Assembly: GCA_024636975.1 (NCBI GenBank)
Contig: JAGXGA010000027.1
Location: 248,001 to 312,000, forward strand
Origin: Mariniphaga sp.
GTDB taxonomy: Bacteria > Bacteroidota > Bacteroidia > Bacteroidales > Prolixibacteraceae
Direction of reading: 5' to 3'
DNA length: 64,000 nt
The stretch's first letter is position 1, and every line of letters begins with the position of its first letter. Shown here piece by piece: positions 56,209 through 64,000 of the stretch. Made by a program: the position numbers and the translations under genes. The notes beneath the pieces were generated by a model that worked only from the letters and a program-made list of their open reading frames with translations, ran no database searches and was not told the origin of the DNA.

Positions 56209-58677
56209 TTAAATCCCCCTCGCATTCCGGTCCAGCTGTTCCTCTTCCGTAAAATCATTTTCAGGAGTATGCCCCGGCAGGGGAAGGATGCGCTCATGGA
56301 TGGCATCTACAATCCATTCCGGCTGCGGGAAGAAATAATCTTCCAGTTCGTGGGCAGGGGTTATCCAGTTGCGCGAACCTACCACTACCGGCGGGGCATC
56401 GAGGTAATCGAATGCAAGCTCGGTAATGTTTGAGGCCATGTCGCGCATAAAGGAACCACGGGCAGATGCGTCGCCGGAAATAATAATACGGCCTGTTTTC
56501 TTAATCGATTCAATTACCAGGTCGTAATTGAAGGGCACCAGAGAACGGGCGTCAATTACTTCTGCTGAGATATTGTATTTTTCTTCCAGGATTTTGGCTG
56601 CATCAATCGCCCTGTAAAGTGTAGCCCCGATGGTAAGAATCGTAACATCGCTGCCCTCTTTTTTGATGTCGGGCTCACCCAGCGGTATTTCATAATAACC
56701 TTCCGGAACGCCATCCTGGTGGAACATTTCGCCAATATCATAAAGTCGCTGGCTCTCAAAAAACACAACAGGGTCGGTTCCCTGCAAAGCAGCATTCATA
56801 AGTCCCTTGGCATCATAAGGAGTAGCCGGGAATACTACTTTTAATCCGGGTATATGTGCAGGCAGGGCAGTCCAGTCCTGTGAGTGCTGAGCCCCGTATT
56901 TTGATCCAACTGAAACTCTTAATACCACCGGCATTTTTAGTACATTTCCGCTCATGGCCTGCCATTTTGGAAGCTGGTTAAACACTTCGTCACCGGCACG
57001 ACCAAGGAAGTCGCAGTACATAATCTCGGGGATAACACGCCCGCCACACATGGCATAACCGATGGCTGTTCCAACAATAGCTCCCTCAGAGATGGGTGAA
57101 TTGAACAAGCGGTGGTAGGGAAGAGCTTCAGTTAACCCCCTGTAAACGGCAAATGCACCTCCCCAGTCGCGGTTTTCTTCCCCATAGGCTATCAGCGTTG
57201 GATCCTTGTAGAAACGATCGATTACTGCCTCAAATATACCGTCACGCAGTGCATAGGTTTTTATTTTTGAGAACGGTTTGCCGTTTTCGTCGTACATGAA
57301 GCGCTCTTTTGTCGCCAGTTGCTTCACCCGTGCATTTTCCTCTATCGGATGGTTTACTTCAGGCTCGCGGTCTTCCATTCGGTCTGCCGACTGGTTGCTG
57401 AACATCATTTCACCAATAAGGTTCGGATGTTTTCTCATATCCATTTGAGGTGAAACCTCATCATCGATGGCCAGTCTCAGGGTGGAGGAAACGGTGCTTT
57501 CGGTTTCCGACTGTATGTTTTCAAGTTCTTCCCTGGTTGCAATGCCGGCATCAATTAGTTCATTGCCAAACCATATAATGGAATCCTGTTTTTCCCATGC
57601 TTCAATTTCTTCTTTTGAACGGTAGGAGGAGGCATCGGAAGGAGAGTGGCCGCTGTAGCGGTAGGTAAGTATATCGAGCAGTACCGGGCCGCGTTTTTCT
57701 TCAAGCACTTTCTTTTTTCGGCGGTAGGCATCAATAACAGCCAATGGGTTGTATCCGTCAACACGTTCGGCATGCATCTGGTCCTTATTCAGACCAGCAC
57801 CTACGCGTGCTGCAACTTCGTAACCCATTGTTTCGCCACAGGTTTGTCCTCCCATGCCGTACTGGTTGTTCATGATGTTGATGATCAGTGGCAAACCGCC
57901 TTTCATATCTCCTTCCCACAAACTTGTAAACTGGTCCATTGTGGCAAAGGTCAGCCCTTCCCATACGGGACCACATGCCATAGAGGCATCGCCAATGTTG
58001 GCTACCACAATTCCTTTTTTGCGGTTCACCTTCTTGTACAGTGCGGCACCCACTGAAATATCACCCGAACCGCCCACAATGGCATTGTTTGGATATACAC
58101 CAAAAGGCGTAAAAAATGCATGCATTGAGCCTCCCAGTCCTTTATTAAAGCCGGTTTCACGGGCAAATATTTCGGCCAGCGTACCATATAGCAGAAACTT
58201 TACAGCCAGCTCCCTGGTTGTGCCTGTATGGCCTGCCTTTACCGGAGCCAGGGTGGTTCCGTTGAAATGGGTTTCCATAATCTCTTCCAGTGCTTCATCA
58301 TCGAGCTTTGCGATGGCCGACAAACCTTTAGCCAGTATTTCTCCGTGACTGCGGTGAGAGCCAAATATAAAATCTTCCACATCCAGGTTGTAGGCCATCC
58401 CTACAGCTGCTGCTTCCTGCCCAATAGAAAGGTGGGCAGGGCCAGGGTGGTTGTATGGTATGCCATTGTACTCACCCCTTGTCTTGATGAGGTTCAGCAT
58501 GGTTTCAAACTCACGGATAACCACCATATCGTTATAAATACGCAGGAAGTCTTCCCTCGAAAAGTTTTCCTTCTCTTCTTCAACTGTTTTATTGTATTGG
58601 TTTATCGGAATGGGTTTGAATTCCAGTTGACGTGGTTTACGTACTTCGTCGGGATTTATGAATTGTATTTTAGGCAT
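56209..58677 (-). CDS. 2-oxoacid dehydrogenase E1, alpha and beta fused
   Basis: 822 aa. Residues about 40-400 match E1 alpha: [35 protein letters not shown], and the thiamine diphosphate motif starting GDASMACG. Residues about 455-800 match E1 beta: [59 protein letters not shown]. The complex decarboxylates a 2-oxoacid and passes the acyl group to lipoyl-E2. Substrate class (pyruvate or branched-chain acid) cannot be settled by eye. Its start lies 7 bp from a 31-bp repeat that separates it from the E2 gene. Confidence 0.9.
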   Translation of the reverse strand: MPKIQFINPDEVRKPRQLEFKPIPINQYNKTVEEEKENFSREDFLRIYNDMVVIREFETMLNLIKTRGEYNGIPYNHPGPAHLSIGQEAAAVGMAYNLDVEDFIFGSHRSHGEILAKGLSAIAKLDDEALEEIMETHFNGTTLAPVKAGHTGTTRELAVKFLLYGTLAEIFARETGFNKGLGGSMHAFFTPFGVYPNNAIVGGSGDISVGAALYKKVNRKKGIVVANIGDASMACGPVWEGLTFATMDQFTSLWEGDMKGGLPLIINIMNNQYGMGGQTCGETMGYEVAARVGAGLNKDQMHAERVDGYNPLAVIDAYRRKKKVLEEKRGPVLLDILTYRYSGHSPSDASSYRSKEEIEAWEKQDSIIWFGNELIDAGIATREELENIQSETESTVSSTLRLAIDDEVSPQMDMRKHPNLIGEMMFSNQSADRMEDREPEVNHPIEENARVKQLATKERFMYDENGKPFSKIKTYALRDGIFEAVIDRFYKDPTLIAYGEENRDWGGAFAVYRGLTEALPYHRLFNSPISEGAIVGTAIGYAMCGGRVIPEIMYCDFLGRAGDEVFNQLPKWQAMSGNVLKMPVVLRVSVGSKYGAQHSQDWTALPAHIPGLKVVFPATPYDAKGLMNAALQGTDPVVFFESQRLYDIGEMFHQDGVPEGYYEIPLGEPDIKKEGSDVTILTIGATLYRAIDAAKILEEKYNISAEVIDARSLVPFNYDLVIESIKKTGRIIISGDASARGSFMRDMASNITELAFDYLDAPPVVVGSRNWITPAHELEDYFFPQPEWIVDAIHERILPLPGHTPENDFTEEEQLDRNARGI

Positions 58678-58684
58678 CTTACTG

Positions 58685-58715
58685 AGTTTAATGTTTAAAA
58701 TTTAAAGTTTAAAGT
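58685..58715. repeat. Left 31-bp inverted repeat of the four-helix-bundle cassette
   Basis: The sequence pairs with 59137-59167 at about 27 of 31 positions (shared GTTTAA and AAAGTTTAAAGT blocks). It begins 8 bp upstream of the E1 start. Confidence 0.75.
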
Positions 58716-58746
58716 GGTGCACGTACGAATGAACACCCCATTATAA

Positions 58747-59136
58747 TCATTTGAATTTTGTTCCTTTTATTACACTTGAATTCAAATGGCTAATGAGTCC
58801 TGCATTTAATTTACTAACTTCTTCAGCTAAATGATAGGCTGAATTAAATTCTTCTTCATTAATATAGCCATTATCTATAGCCCTGTATAATTGAGACCGG
58901 GTTTCTCCTGCAGATCCTTTTGATATATATAAGAATTGAATAAATTCTTTATTGCCGCCTCTTTCAAATCCTTCAGCTATATTGTCCATAGCAGAACCTG
59001 ATGAACTTTTAATCTGACTGACCAGCTTATAGTCTTTAATAAAAGGTTCTCTTATTGTAAAACTGTGTATCATTTTACACAGCATTCGCGCTTTTTGCCA
59101 TGCAATAATGTCTTCGAACCTGTTAATAGTTGCCAT
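58747..59136 (-). CDS. Four-helix-bundle protein (23S rRNA-IVP family)
   Basis: 129 aa. The family signature is clear: RFEDIIAWQKAR near the N-terminus, SQIKSSSGSAMDNIAEGFER, and KEFIQFLYISKGSAGETRSQL. Proteins of this family are related to Avd of diversity-generating retroelements and to the ORF inside some 23S intervening sequences. They bind nucleic acid in the Avd case. Here there is no rRNA or reverse transcriptase. The gene splits a dehydrogenase operon and is bounded by 31-bp inverted repeats; the right repeat directly abuts its ATG, leaving no Shine-Dalgarno. Function unknown. Confidence 0.85.
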   Translation of the reverse strand: MATINRFEDIIAWQKARMLCKMIHSFTIREPFIKDYKLVSQIKSSSGSAMDNIAEGFERGGNKEFIQFLYISKGSAGETRSQLYRAIDNGYINEEEFNSAYHLAEEVSKLNAGLISHLNSSVIKGTKFK

Positions 59137-59167
59137 ACTTTAAACTTTGAACATTAAACTTTAAACT
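59137..59167. repeat. Right 31-bp inverted repeat of the four-helix-bundle cassette
   Basis: Complementary to 58685-58715 at about 27 of 31 positions. It touches the start codon of the four-helix-bundle gene and covers the stop codon of the E2 gene (59161-59163). Confidence 0.75.
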
Positions 59168-60432
59168 GACAGCTTTTCTAATTGGTCTTTTATTTCTGCC
59201 AGAAAACGTGTGGCTTCGCCTCCGTCGATGGCACGGTGATCGTAGGTAAGGGATAGTCCTATCATGGGCACAAATCCGTAAACGCCTTCTTCAATTTCCA
59301 TAGGGCGCGGAATTATGGTACATACCCCAAGGATGGCAGTCTGAGGAAGGTTGATCACCGGGGTGAACATTTCCACACCATAGTTACCCAGGTTGGAAAC
59401 AGTGAAGGAGGCAGCCTCCGGATTCAACAAATCGGGATTGATGCTCCCGCTTCTGGCCTGTGCAGCCAACTGTTGCAACTGGAATGAAAGTCCGGTAACG
59501 GATAAATCGTCGGCATTCTGCAGGGCAGGTACCATCAGCCCGCGTTCTGTATCGACAGCCATACCAAGGTGCACCTTTTTAAACCATTTTATTTTATCAC
59601 CCAGGTAATGGGTATTTGCCTGAGGGAATTTTTCCAGTGCGCGGATGACTGCGTAGCATATAAGGTCGTTGATTGTTACATTTTGGGCAATGCTGCCTTC
59701 GGTATGCGCAGCTTTGTATTTTTTTCTGAGTTTGAGTAGTTGCCTTGCATCGGCGCTCATATGATGTGTCAGCTGGGCTGAATTCTGCAACGACTGGTGC
59801 ATTGCTGTTGCAATCAGTTTACGGATGTTCGGTATGGATTTAACCTCAAAATCAACTCCTGTTTGCAATACTTTTGAAGCGGCAGGTTTTTGCTGAATTA
59901 GCGGCTGAGCTGATGGTTTTTCTGCCTGTGGTTGCTGGTTGGATTCAACTGCTGCTTCTACATCGCGGGCTATGATGCGACCACGCGGTCCCGACCCTTT
60001 TAGTTGCAGGATATCTACATCCATTTGCCTTGCCATATTTTTAGCCAGGGGTGAAATGCGAATACGTTTTCCTGAAGCGTCTTCTTCCACATCAAATTCA
60101 ATTACTTTAGGAGATTCTTCTTCTTTTTCCTCCTGTGGCGGGGCGACGATATTTTCATCAGTACCACCGGGTGCAAACTGATCAAATGATTCCCCTTTCC
60201 GGCCAATAACTGCCACGTTGGTAAGTACAGTCACTTCATCGCCTTCATCAAAAAAAACTGCCAGTAGAATACCATCGGTTTTCGCTTCTTCTTCGAAGGA
60301 CGATTTGTCGGTTTCGTAAGAGAAAAGCAAGTCTCCCTCGTGCACTTCTTCACCAACCGATTTATACCATTGACCCAATATGCAGGACTCAACCGATTGG
60401 CCCTGGCGGGGCATTAATACAGGTACAGCCAT
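59161..60432 (-). CDS. 2-oxoacid dehydrogenase E2 (dihydrolipoamide acyltransferase)
   Basis: 423 aa. One lipoyl domain (about 1-78) has the lipoylated Lys43 in YETDKSS. A linker leads to the peripheral subunit-binding domain (about 128-168, RISPLAKNMARQMDVDI and GPRGRIIARDVE). The catalytic domain (about 200-423) ends with DHRAIDGGEATRFL, where His399 and Asp403 are the catalytic pair. It is the core of the complex with E1 at 56209 and E3 (probably lpdA at 34138). Its stop codon lies inside the right repeat of the four-helix-bundle cassette, so the insertion stopped just short of the coding end. Confidence 0.92.
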   Translation of the reverse strand: MAVPVLMPRQGQSVESCILGQWYKSVGEEVHEGDLLFSYETDKSSFEEEAKTDGILLAVFFDEGDEVTVLTNVAVIGRKGESFDQFAPGGTDENIVAPPQEEKEEESPKVIEFDVEEDASGKRIRISPLAKNMARQMDVDILQLKGSGPRGRIIARDVEAAVESNQQPQAEKPSAQPLIQQKPAASKVLQTGVDFEVKSIPNIRKLIATAMHQSLQNSAQLTHHMSADARQLLKLRKKYKAAHTEGSIAQNVTINDLICYAVIRALEKFPQANTHYLGDKIKWFKKVHLGMAVDTERGLMVPALQNADDLSVTGLSFQLQQLAAQARSGSINPDLLNPEAASFTVSNLGNYGVEMFTPVINLPQTAILGVCTIIPRPMEIEEGVYGFVPMIGLSLTYDHRAIDGGEATRFLAEIKDQLEKLSV

Positions 60433-60626
60433 TTTGTTTGTTTTTACTGTTTCGTGTTACTTGTTATTACAAATCCAGTTCTATCTAATAAGGTGAAAAT
60501 AAATTATACCAGAAATACTGTTAATTGAAATTGTTGCTTCAGTATTAATGTTTTCAATTTTTAACTCAATACAATTAAATGAACTGATTCAATTATCGTA
60601 ATTGAAGGCGTAAAAGTAAATATAAT

Positions 60627-60644
60627 AACTTGTATATACAAGTT
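60627..60644. promoter_or_regulatory. 18-bp palindromic operator for the GntR/UTRA regulator
   Basis: AACTTGTATATACAAGTT is a perfect 18-bp palindrome. Its core TTGTATATACAA is the same as the operator I recall for the GntR/UTRA-type trehalose repressor of Bacillus subtilis, and fits the GT-N-AC rule for this family. It lies 35 bp before the regulator start and about 195 bp upstream of the divergent E2 start, so it may serve autoregulation, the dehydrogenase operon, or both. Confidence 0.65.
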
Positions 60645-60679
60645 GTTTTTTATTCTTAAATATTTTTTAAATTTGAAGC

Positions 60680-61390
60680 ATGGTAAACAGTGTGCCTCAG
60701 TATCGGAAGCTTTATGAATTGCTTCGGAAACATATAATATCGGGAGTTTATGAAGAGGGGAGTTTGCTTCCTTCCGAGAATGAGTTATGTGCAGTTCATG
60801 GGGTTACCCGTCCCACTGTCCGGCATGCACTTGATTCTCTGGTTAACGATGGGCTGATATTTAAAAAACAGGGAAAGGGGAGTATAGTAAGGAAACCTCC
60901 GCAGAATATAGGCATCCTTTCAATTGCAGGTACAGCTTCAGCTGTTGGTGTTAGGTACCTGAAAACGGATATTCTTCAGAAACCTGTAATTTGTAAGTGG
61001 CCTGAAAAATTTGCATTTGAGCTGTCGGATGTTGAAAAAGAATCAGGGTGTATTTATATGAAGCGACTACGGTTTGTAGATGATCAGCCGGTTTTTTACG
61101 ATATCAATCACTTGCCAAACATCAATTTGCCCCGGTTTACAAGCCGGTCATTCGAGAACAAGTCTCTTTTTGAAATATTACGCAAACATTACCAGGTGAA
61201 TATCGTTGGAGGAGAGCAGCAATTGAAAGCAATTGTTCCGGATGCCGAAGTAAAAAAGCTGCTGAAACTTAAGAATGGGCAGCCAGTGTTGCATATCGAG
61301 CGTAAACTTACCACCAACCGGGAGGGGTTCAACATTTATTCAACTATCTATTTTAATTCGGAGAAGCATACCATTTTTGGAAGCTTTTAA
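60680..61390 (+). CDS. GntR-family (HutC/UTRA) transcriptional regulator
   Basis: 236 aa. An N-terminal winged helix (about 5-70) shows YRKLYELLRKHIISGVYEEG, LPSENELCAVHGVTRPTVRH and LVNDGLIFKKQGKGSIV. A UTRA ligand domain follows (about 85-230), with LRFVDDQPVFYDINHLPN and QPVLHIERKL. UTRA domains bind small effectors such as sugar phosphates or organic acids. It is divergent from the E2-E1 operon and beside a perfect 18-bp palindrome. A TAAATTTG box at 60668-60675 ends only 5 bp before the ATG, which would give an almost leaderless mRNA, so a different promoter is likely. Confidence 0.92.
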   Translation: MVNSVPQYRKLYELLRKHIISGVYEEGSLLPSENELCAVHGVTRPTVRHALDSLVNDGLIFKKQGKGSIVRKPPQNIGILSIAGTASAVGVRYLKTDILQKPVICKWPEKFAFELSDVEKESGCIYMKRLRFVDDQPVFYDINHLPNINLPRFTSRSFENKSLFEILRKHYQVNIVGGEQQLKAIVPDAEVKKLLKLKNGQPVLHIERKLTTNREGFNIYSTIYFNSEKHTIFGSF

Positions 61391-61629
61391 CCGGAAACAA
61401 ATAAACCTCATCTGACGGATTTATCTCAGGATTATATTCGTTAACCTCCTGTTTGGATATCCAACGTAATCATTTCTTAATTTTTAGGATAAATATTTTT
61501 ATCTCTTTTCATTAAATTTTACTTTTGCCGAAAATAAGTTTCCGGGTTGAACTTAAGGAAGCAAAACATGTTAAAAGGATGGCGAATTTTTAAATTGCGC
61601 CATATATTGTAAAATGAAACAAATATAAT

Positions 61630-62544
61630 TTGGGAAATATAATAGAACCGGAAGAAAAATTAGAACCGGTCAACATCAGAGGTAAAAGCGCTACCTATAT
61701 AAATGAATCCTATGGCGATCATCCGCTGAATACATTTGATATCTGGATTGCAGATTCAGAAACTCCAACTCCGCTGGTAATTTATGTTCATGGAGGTGGT
61801 TTTATTAAGGGAGATAAATCAAAATATTATAGTTCTGAAGATTTGGTGCGGTTTCTGGATGCAGGAGTATCTGTTGCTACAATCAACTACAGGTTTATGA
61901 CTGATGCACCCTATGGCATACAAGCTTCCTTAAATGATTCAAAAAAGTGTTTGCAATACATCAGATACAATGCTGACAAGTACAATATTGATAAAAATCG
62001 TATTGCATGCTCAGGTGGATCGGCAGGTGCGGGTACTTCCCTTTGGCTTGCATTTCATGATGATATGGCTGATCCCCAAAGTACTGACCCGGTTCTCAGG
62101 GAATCAACACGTTTAACATGTGCAGGAGCATTTGCCACTCAATCGACTTATGACATTTTTCAATGGGAGGAAATCATCGGGGTTCCTATGGACAATACCC
62201 CGGAACAAAAGTTGGCTATTGCAACGGCATTTGGTCTGCCGTATGCAAATGGTATTGATTTAAGAGGGCTGGAAGGAATCAGGAAAGAATTGGATTTTCT
62301 AAGCCAGATGGACAAAGATGATCCTCCGGTATTTGTTAGTAATTACCACCATAATGGAATTCCTGCCAATGAAGATGAGCTTAACCATCATCCCCTTCAT
62401 GCAAAGGCTATTAAATTAAAAGCGGAAGAAGTTGGACTAGAAGCTGTAGTTTATGCCCCTGCCATTGGTATCACAGATTCTTCGGGTAAGGATTTGGTTG
62501 GCTTCTTTCTGGAAAAGTTCTTTCCGCAGGATGTAGTTGAATAA
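61630..62544 (+). CDS. Alpha/beta hydrolase (esterase/lipase-like)
   Basis: 304 aa from a TTG; the start is uncertain. The oxyanion-hole motif HGGGF and the nucleophile elbow GGSAGAG (Ser in GxSxG) are clear, in the BD-FAE or hormone-sensitive-lipase-like group. A probable acid lies in the DDPPVFV region. The expected C-terminal His, normally near the FFLEKFF end, is not evident: the local sequence is VYAPAIGITDSSGKD. No signal peptide is visible, and an upstream ATG (61614) runs out of frame within five codons. It may have lost part of its N-terminus or catalytic set. Substrate unknown. Confidence 0.75.
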   Translation: MGNIIEPEEKLEPVNIRGKSATYINESYGDHPLNTFDIWIADSETPTPLVIYVHGGGFIKGDKSKYYSSEDLVRFLDAGVSVATINYRFMTDAPYGIQASLNDSKKCLQYIRYNADKYNIDKNRIACSGGSAGAGTSLWLAFHDDMADPQSTDPVLRESTRLTCAGAFATQSTYDIFQWEEIIGVPMDNTPEQKLAIATAFGLPYANGIDLRGLEGIRKELDFLSQMDKDDPPVFVSNYHHNGIPANEDELNHHPLHAKAIKLKAEEVGLEAVVYAPAIGITDSSGKDLVGFFLEKFFPQDVVE

Positions 62545-62617
62545 ATTCAGTTTCATTGAATCAACAAATCATAAAATAATACATTTTTGTATTCGAAACA
62601 GATAAAAGGGAATAACA

Positions 62618-63940
62618 ATGAAAGTTTTAAAATTTGGAGGAACTTCAGTAGGTTCGCCTGAGAACATGCGGGCTGTAATGGAAATCATTACCGATAGAGA
62701 GCAGAAGATAGTAGTTCTGTCAGCAATGTCGGGTACAACCAATGCGCTTGTGGAAATTGCCGGCTTGCTTTGGAAGAAGAACCGTGATACGGCAGGTATG
62801 TCCATTGGGAAACTGGAATCGGGCTATAAACAGGTCGTGAATGAACTGTTCAACTTCGATGAAAATAAAATAGAAGGTTTAAAAATAATTGACGCGTCGT
62901 TCAATACCATAAAGTCGTTTACATCAGGCAAATTTACACAGACAGGCGAAAATTCAATTTTGGCTCAGGGGGAATTGATATCGACCCAGCTTTTTGCCCT
63001 GATGATGAAAGAAAACGGACACGATGTTAAACTGTTGCCTGCACTTGATTTCATGAAAATAGATGAGGATAAGTCAGCCGATACTCAGTTCATCAGACAA
63101 AATACAGCAAAGGTTATTGCTGAAACAGGTCAGGCTACCTATTACATAACGCAGGGATACATTTGTCTGAATGCTGAGGGTGAGATTGACAACCTTCAAC
63201 GCGGCGGAAGCGACTATACTGCATCATTAATTGGTGCGGCAATTGATGCAGAGGAAATTCAAATCTGGACCGATATAGATGGTTTTCACAATAATGATCC
63301 CCGTTATGTTGAAAATACCCGGAAAATTGAACAGATTTCATTTAATGAAGCAGCCGAGCTGGCCTATTTTGGGGCTAAAATTTTACATCCCCAAACAGTT
63401 TTTCCTGCCCGGGTACATAATATTCCTGTGAGGCTTAAAAACACTATGAATCCTTCCGACAGCGGGACACTGATAACTTCTGAATCTTCGGGTGCCGGAA
63501 TAAAGGCTGTTGCTGCCAAGGATGGCATCACAGCCATTAAAATCCGTTCCGACAGGATGTTAATGGCCTATGGGTTTTTAAAAAGGATTTTTGAAGTGTT
63601 TGAAGCATATAAAACACCTATCGATATGATTTCCACCTCTGAGGTGGCCGTGTCGCTTACGGTTGACAATACTGAGCACCTGAAAAAGATCTTAGATGAG
63701 CTGGATAAATATGGTTCGGTAGAAATAAACGAAAATATGTCAATCATCTGCATTGTGGGTGATATTTTAGGTGAAGAAAAAGGATTTGCTTCAAAAGTAT
63801 TTAATGCGCTTGATGGTATCCCTATTCGTATGATATCATATGGAGGAAGCCGATACAATATTTCTGTACTGGTGCCCAACTCGCATAAAGAATCAACTTT
63901 GAGGGCTTTGAGCAAAAATCTATTGAATAACGGACATTAG
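62618..63940 (+). CDS. lysC: Aspartate kinase
   Basis: 440 aa. The kinase domain opens KFGGTSVGS (4-12), followed by ENSILAQGELIST, the RGGSDYTASL substrate loop and EIQIWTDIDGF. The C-terminal third (about 300-440) holds two ACT domains that bind lysine or threonine (ITAIKIRSDRMLMAYGFLKRIF, SIICIVGDILGE). It phosphorylates aspartate, the first step to lysine, threonine and methionine, and is likely feedback-inhibited. It is monofunctional, without a homoserine dehydrogenase domain. A strong terminator follows. Confidence 0.95.
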   Translation: MKVLKFGGTSVGSPENMRAVMEIITDREQKIVVLSAMSGTTNALVEIAGLLWKKNRDTAGMSIGKLESGYKQVVNELFNFDENKIEGLKIIDASFNTIKSFTSGKFTQTGENSILAQGELISTQLFALMMKENGHDVKLLPALDFMKIDEDKSADTQFIRQNTAKVIAETGQATYYITQGYICLNAEGEIDNLQRGGSDYTASLIGAAIDAEEIQIWTDIDGFHNNDPRYVENTRKIEQISFNEAAELAYFGAKILHPQTVFPARVHNIPVRLKNTMNPSDSGTLITSESSGAGIKAVAAKDGITAIKIRSDRMLMAYGFLKRIFEVFEAYKTPIDMISTSEVAVSLTVDNTEHLKKILDELDKYGSVEINENMSIICIVGDILGEEKGFASKVFNALDGIPIRMISYGGSRYNISVLVPNSHKESTLRALSKNLLNNGH

Positions 63941-63957
63941 TCAGAAGTGACATAAAA

Positions 63958-63989
63958 TAAAAAAACCCGGCCATTGGCCGGGTTTTTTT
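63958..63989 (+). terminator. Terminator of the aspartate kinase gene
   Basis: AAAAAACCCGGCC pairs with GGCCGGGTTTTTT around a short ATT loop, followed by further T. It begins 18 bp after the stop. Confidence 0.9.
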
Positions 63990-64000
63990 GGTGGGTGGAA

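Larger units (their letters stand above)
58685..59167. mobile_element. Putative 483-bp four-helix-bundle cassette
   Basis: The unit is the 31-bp repeat, the four-helix-bundle gene and the inverted repeat. It separates two genes (E2 and E1) that normally stay adjacent. No transposase is encoded and no target-site duplication is obvious, so mobilisation in trans would be required. The mobile call is inference from symmetry and position. Confidence 0.45.

Noticed and set aside
58747-59136. 23S rRNA intervening sequence
   Set aside because: The gene family is right, but no rRNA sequence flanks it; it lies between E2 and E1 coding regions.

Overview
The window looks like chromosome of a Bacteroidota bacterium, most likely a free-living or marine member of the Bacteroidales/Marinilabiliales. 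The signs are a SusC/SusD pair, TonB receptors with carboxypeptidase-like and STN N-terminal domains, DUF4249 lipoproteins, a MurF-alanine racemase fusion, a GldB-type lipoprotein, OmpP1/FadL, many Bacteroidota lipoprotein signals, and candidate -7 boxes of the TAnnTTTG type in front of several genes. The base composition is moderately AT-rich and looks even. No rRNA, tRNA, CRISPR array, phage block or transposase was seen.

Layout. 1-10.4 kb is mostly housekeeping: a DUF1080 lipoprotein, gldB, divergent nadE, a Crp/Fnr regulator, tdk with murF-alr, a Bacteroidota hypothetical, rsmI and a YjjG-like HAD phosphatase. 10.4-15.8 kb is a long AT-rich leader with short repeats, then susC-susD closed by a strong terminator. 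15.9-22.2 kb is a four-gene envelope operon (small exported protein, STN-TonB receptor, DUF4249 lipoprotein, MG2/plug-like protein). 22.2-24.3 kb holds an MNT-HEPN toxin-antitoxin-like pair lying between a full exported gene and a second, partial copy of that gene's 3' end. 24.5-29.3 kb runs leftward: dnaB, ddl, an RluD-type pseudouridine synthase, a PASTA protein and rpmH. 29.4-37.9 kb has a two-component system, a DUF1573 protein, meaB, lpdA, fadL-like and a deformylase-like gene. 38.0-41.3 kb is a leftward operon of two serpin lipoproteins and a third lipoprotein.

41.5-51.9 kb is an ECF sigma factor, an anti-sigma/beta-barrel fusion, and a second copy of the 16-22 kb envelope module in different gene order, extended by a beta-barrel protein and an LVIVD lipoprotein. 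52-56 kb has lysS, an M23/LysM peptidase and small genes separated by palindromic repeats. 56.2-60.4 kb is a leftward 2-oxoacid dehydrogenase operon (E2, then the E1 alpha-beta fusion) interrupted by a four-helix-bundle gene bounded by 31-bp inverted repeats. The E3 partner (lpdA) is 22 kb away. A divergent GntR/UTRA regulator sits beside a perfect 18-bp palindrome that is its probable operator. The window ends with an alpha/beta hydrolase and an aspartate kinase followed by a terminator.

The most interesting material is the pair of paralogous STN-receptor/DUF4249/MG2-plug/small-protein modules, one beside a sigma/anti-sigma pair, and three places where the DNA records past insertion or recombination (MNT-HEPN junctions, the four-helix-bundle cassette, and the hairpins around lysS).
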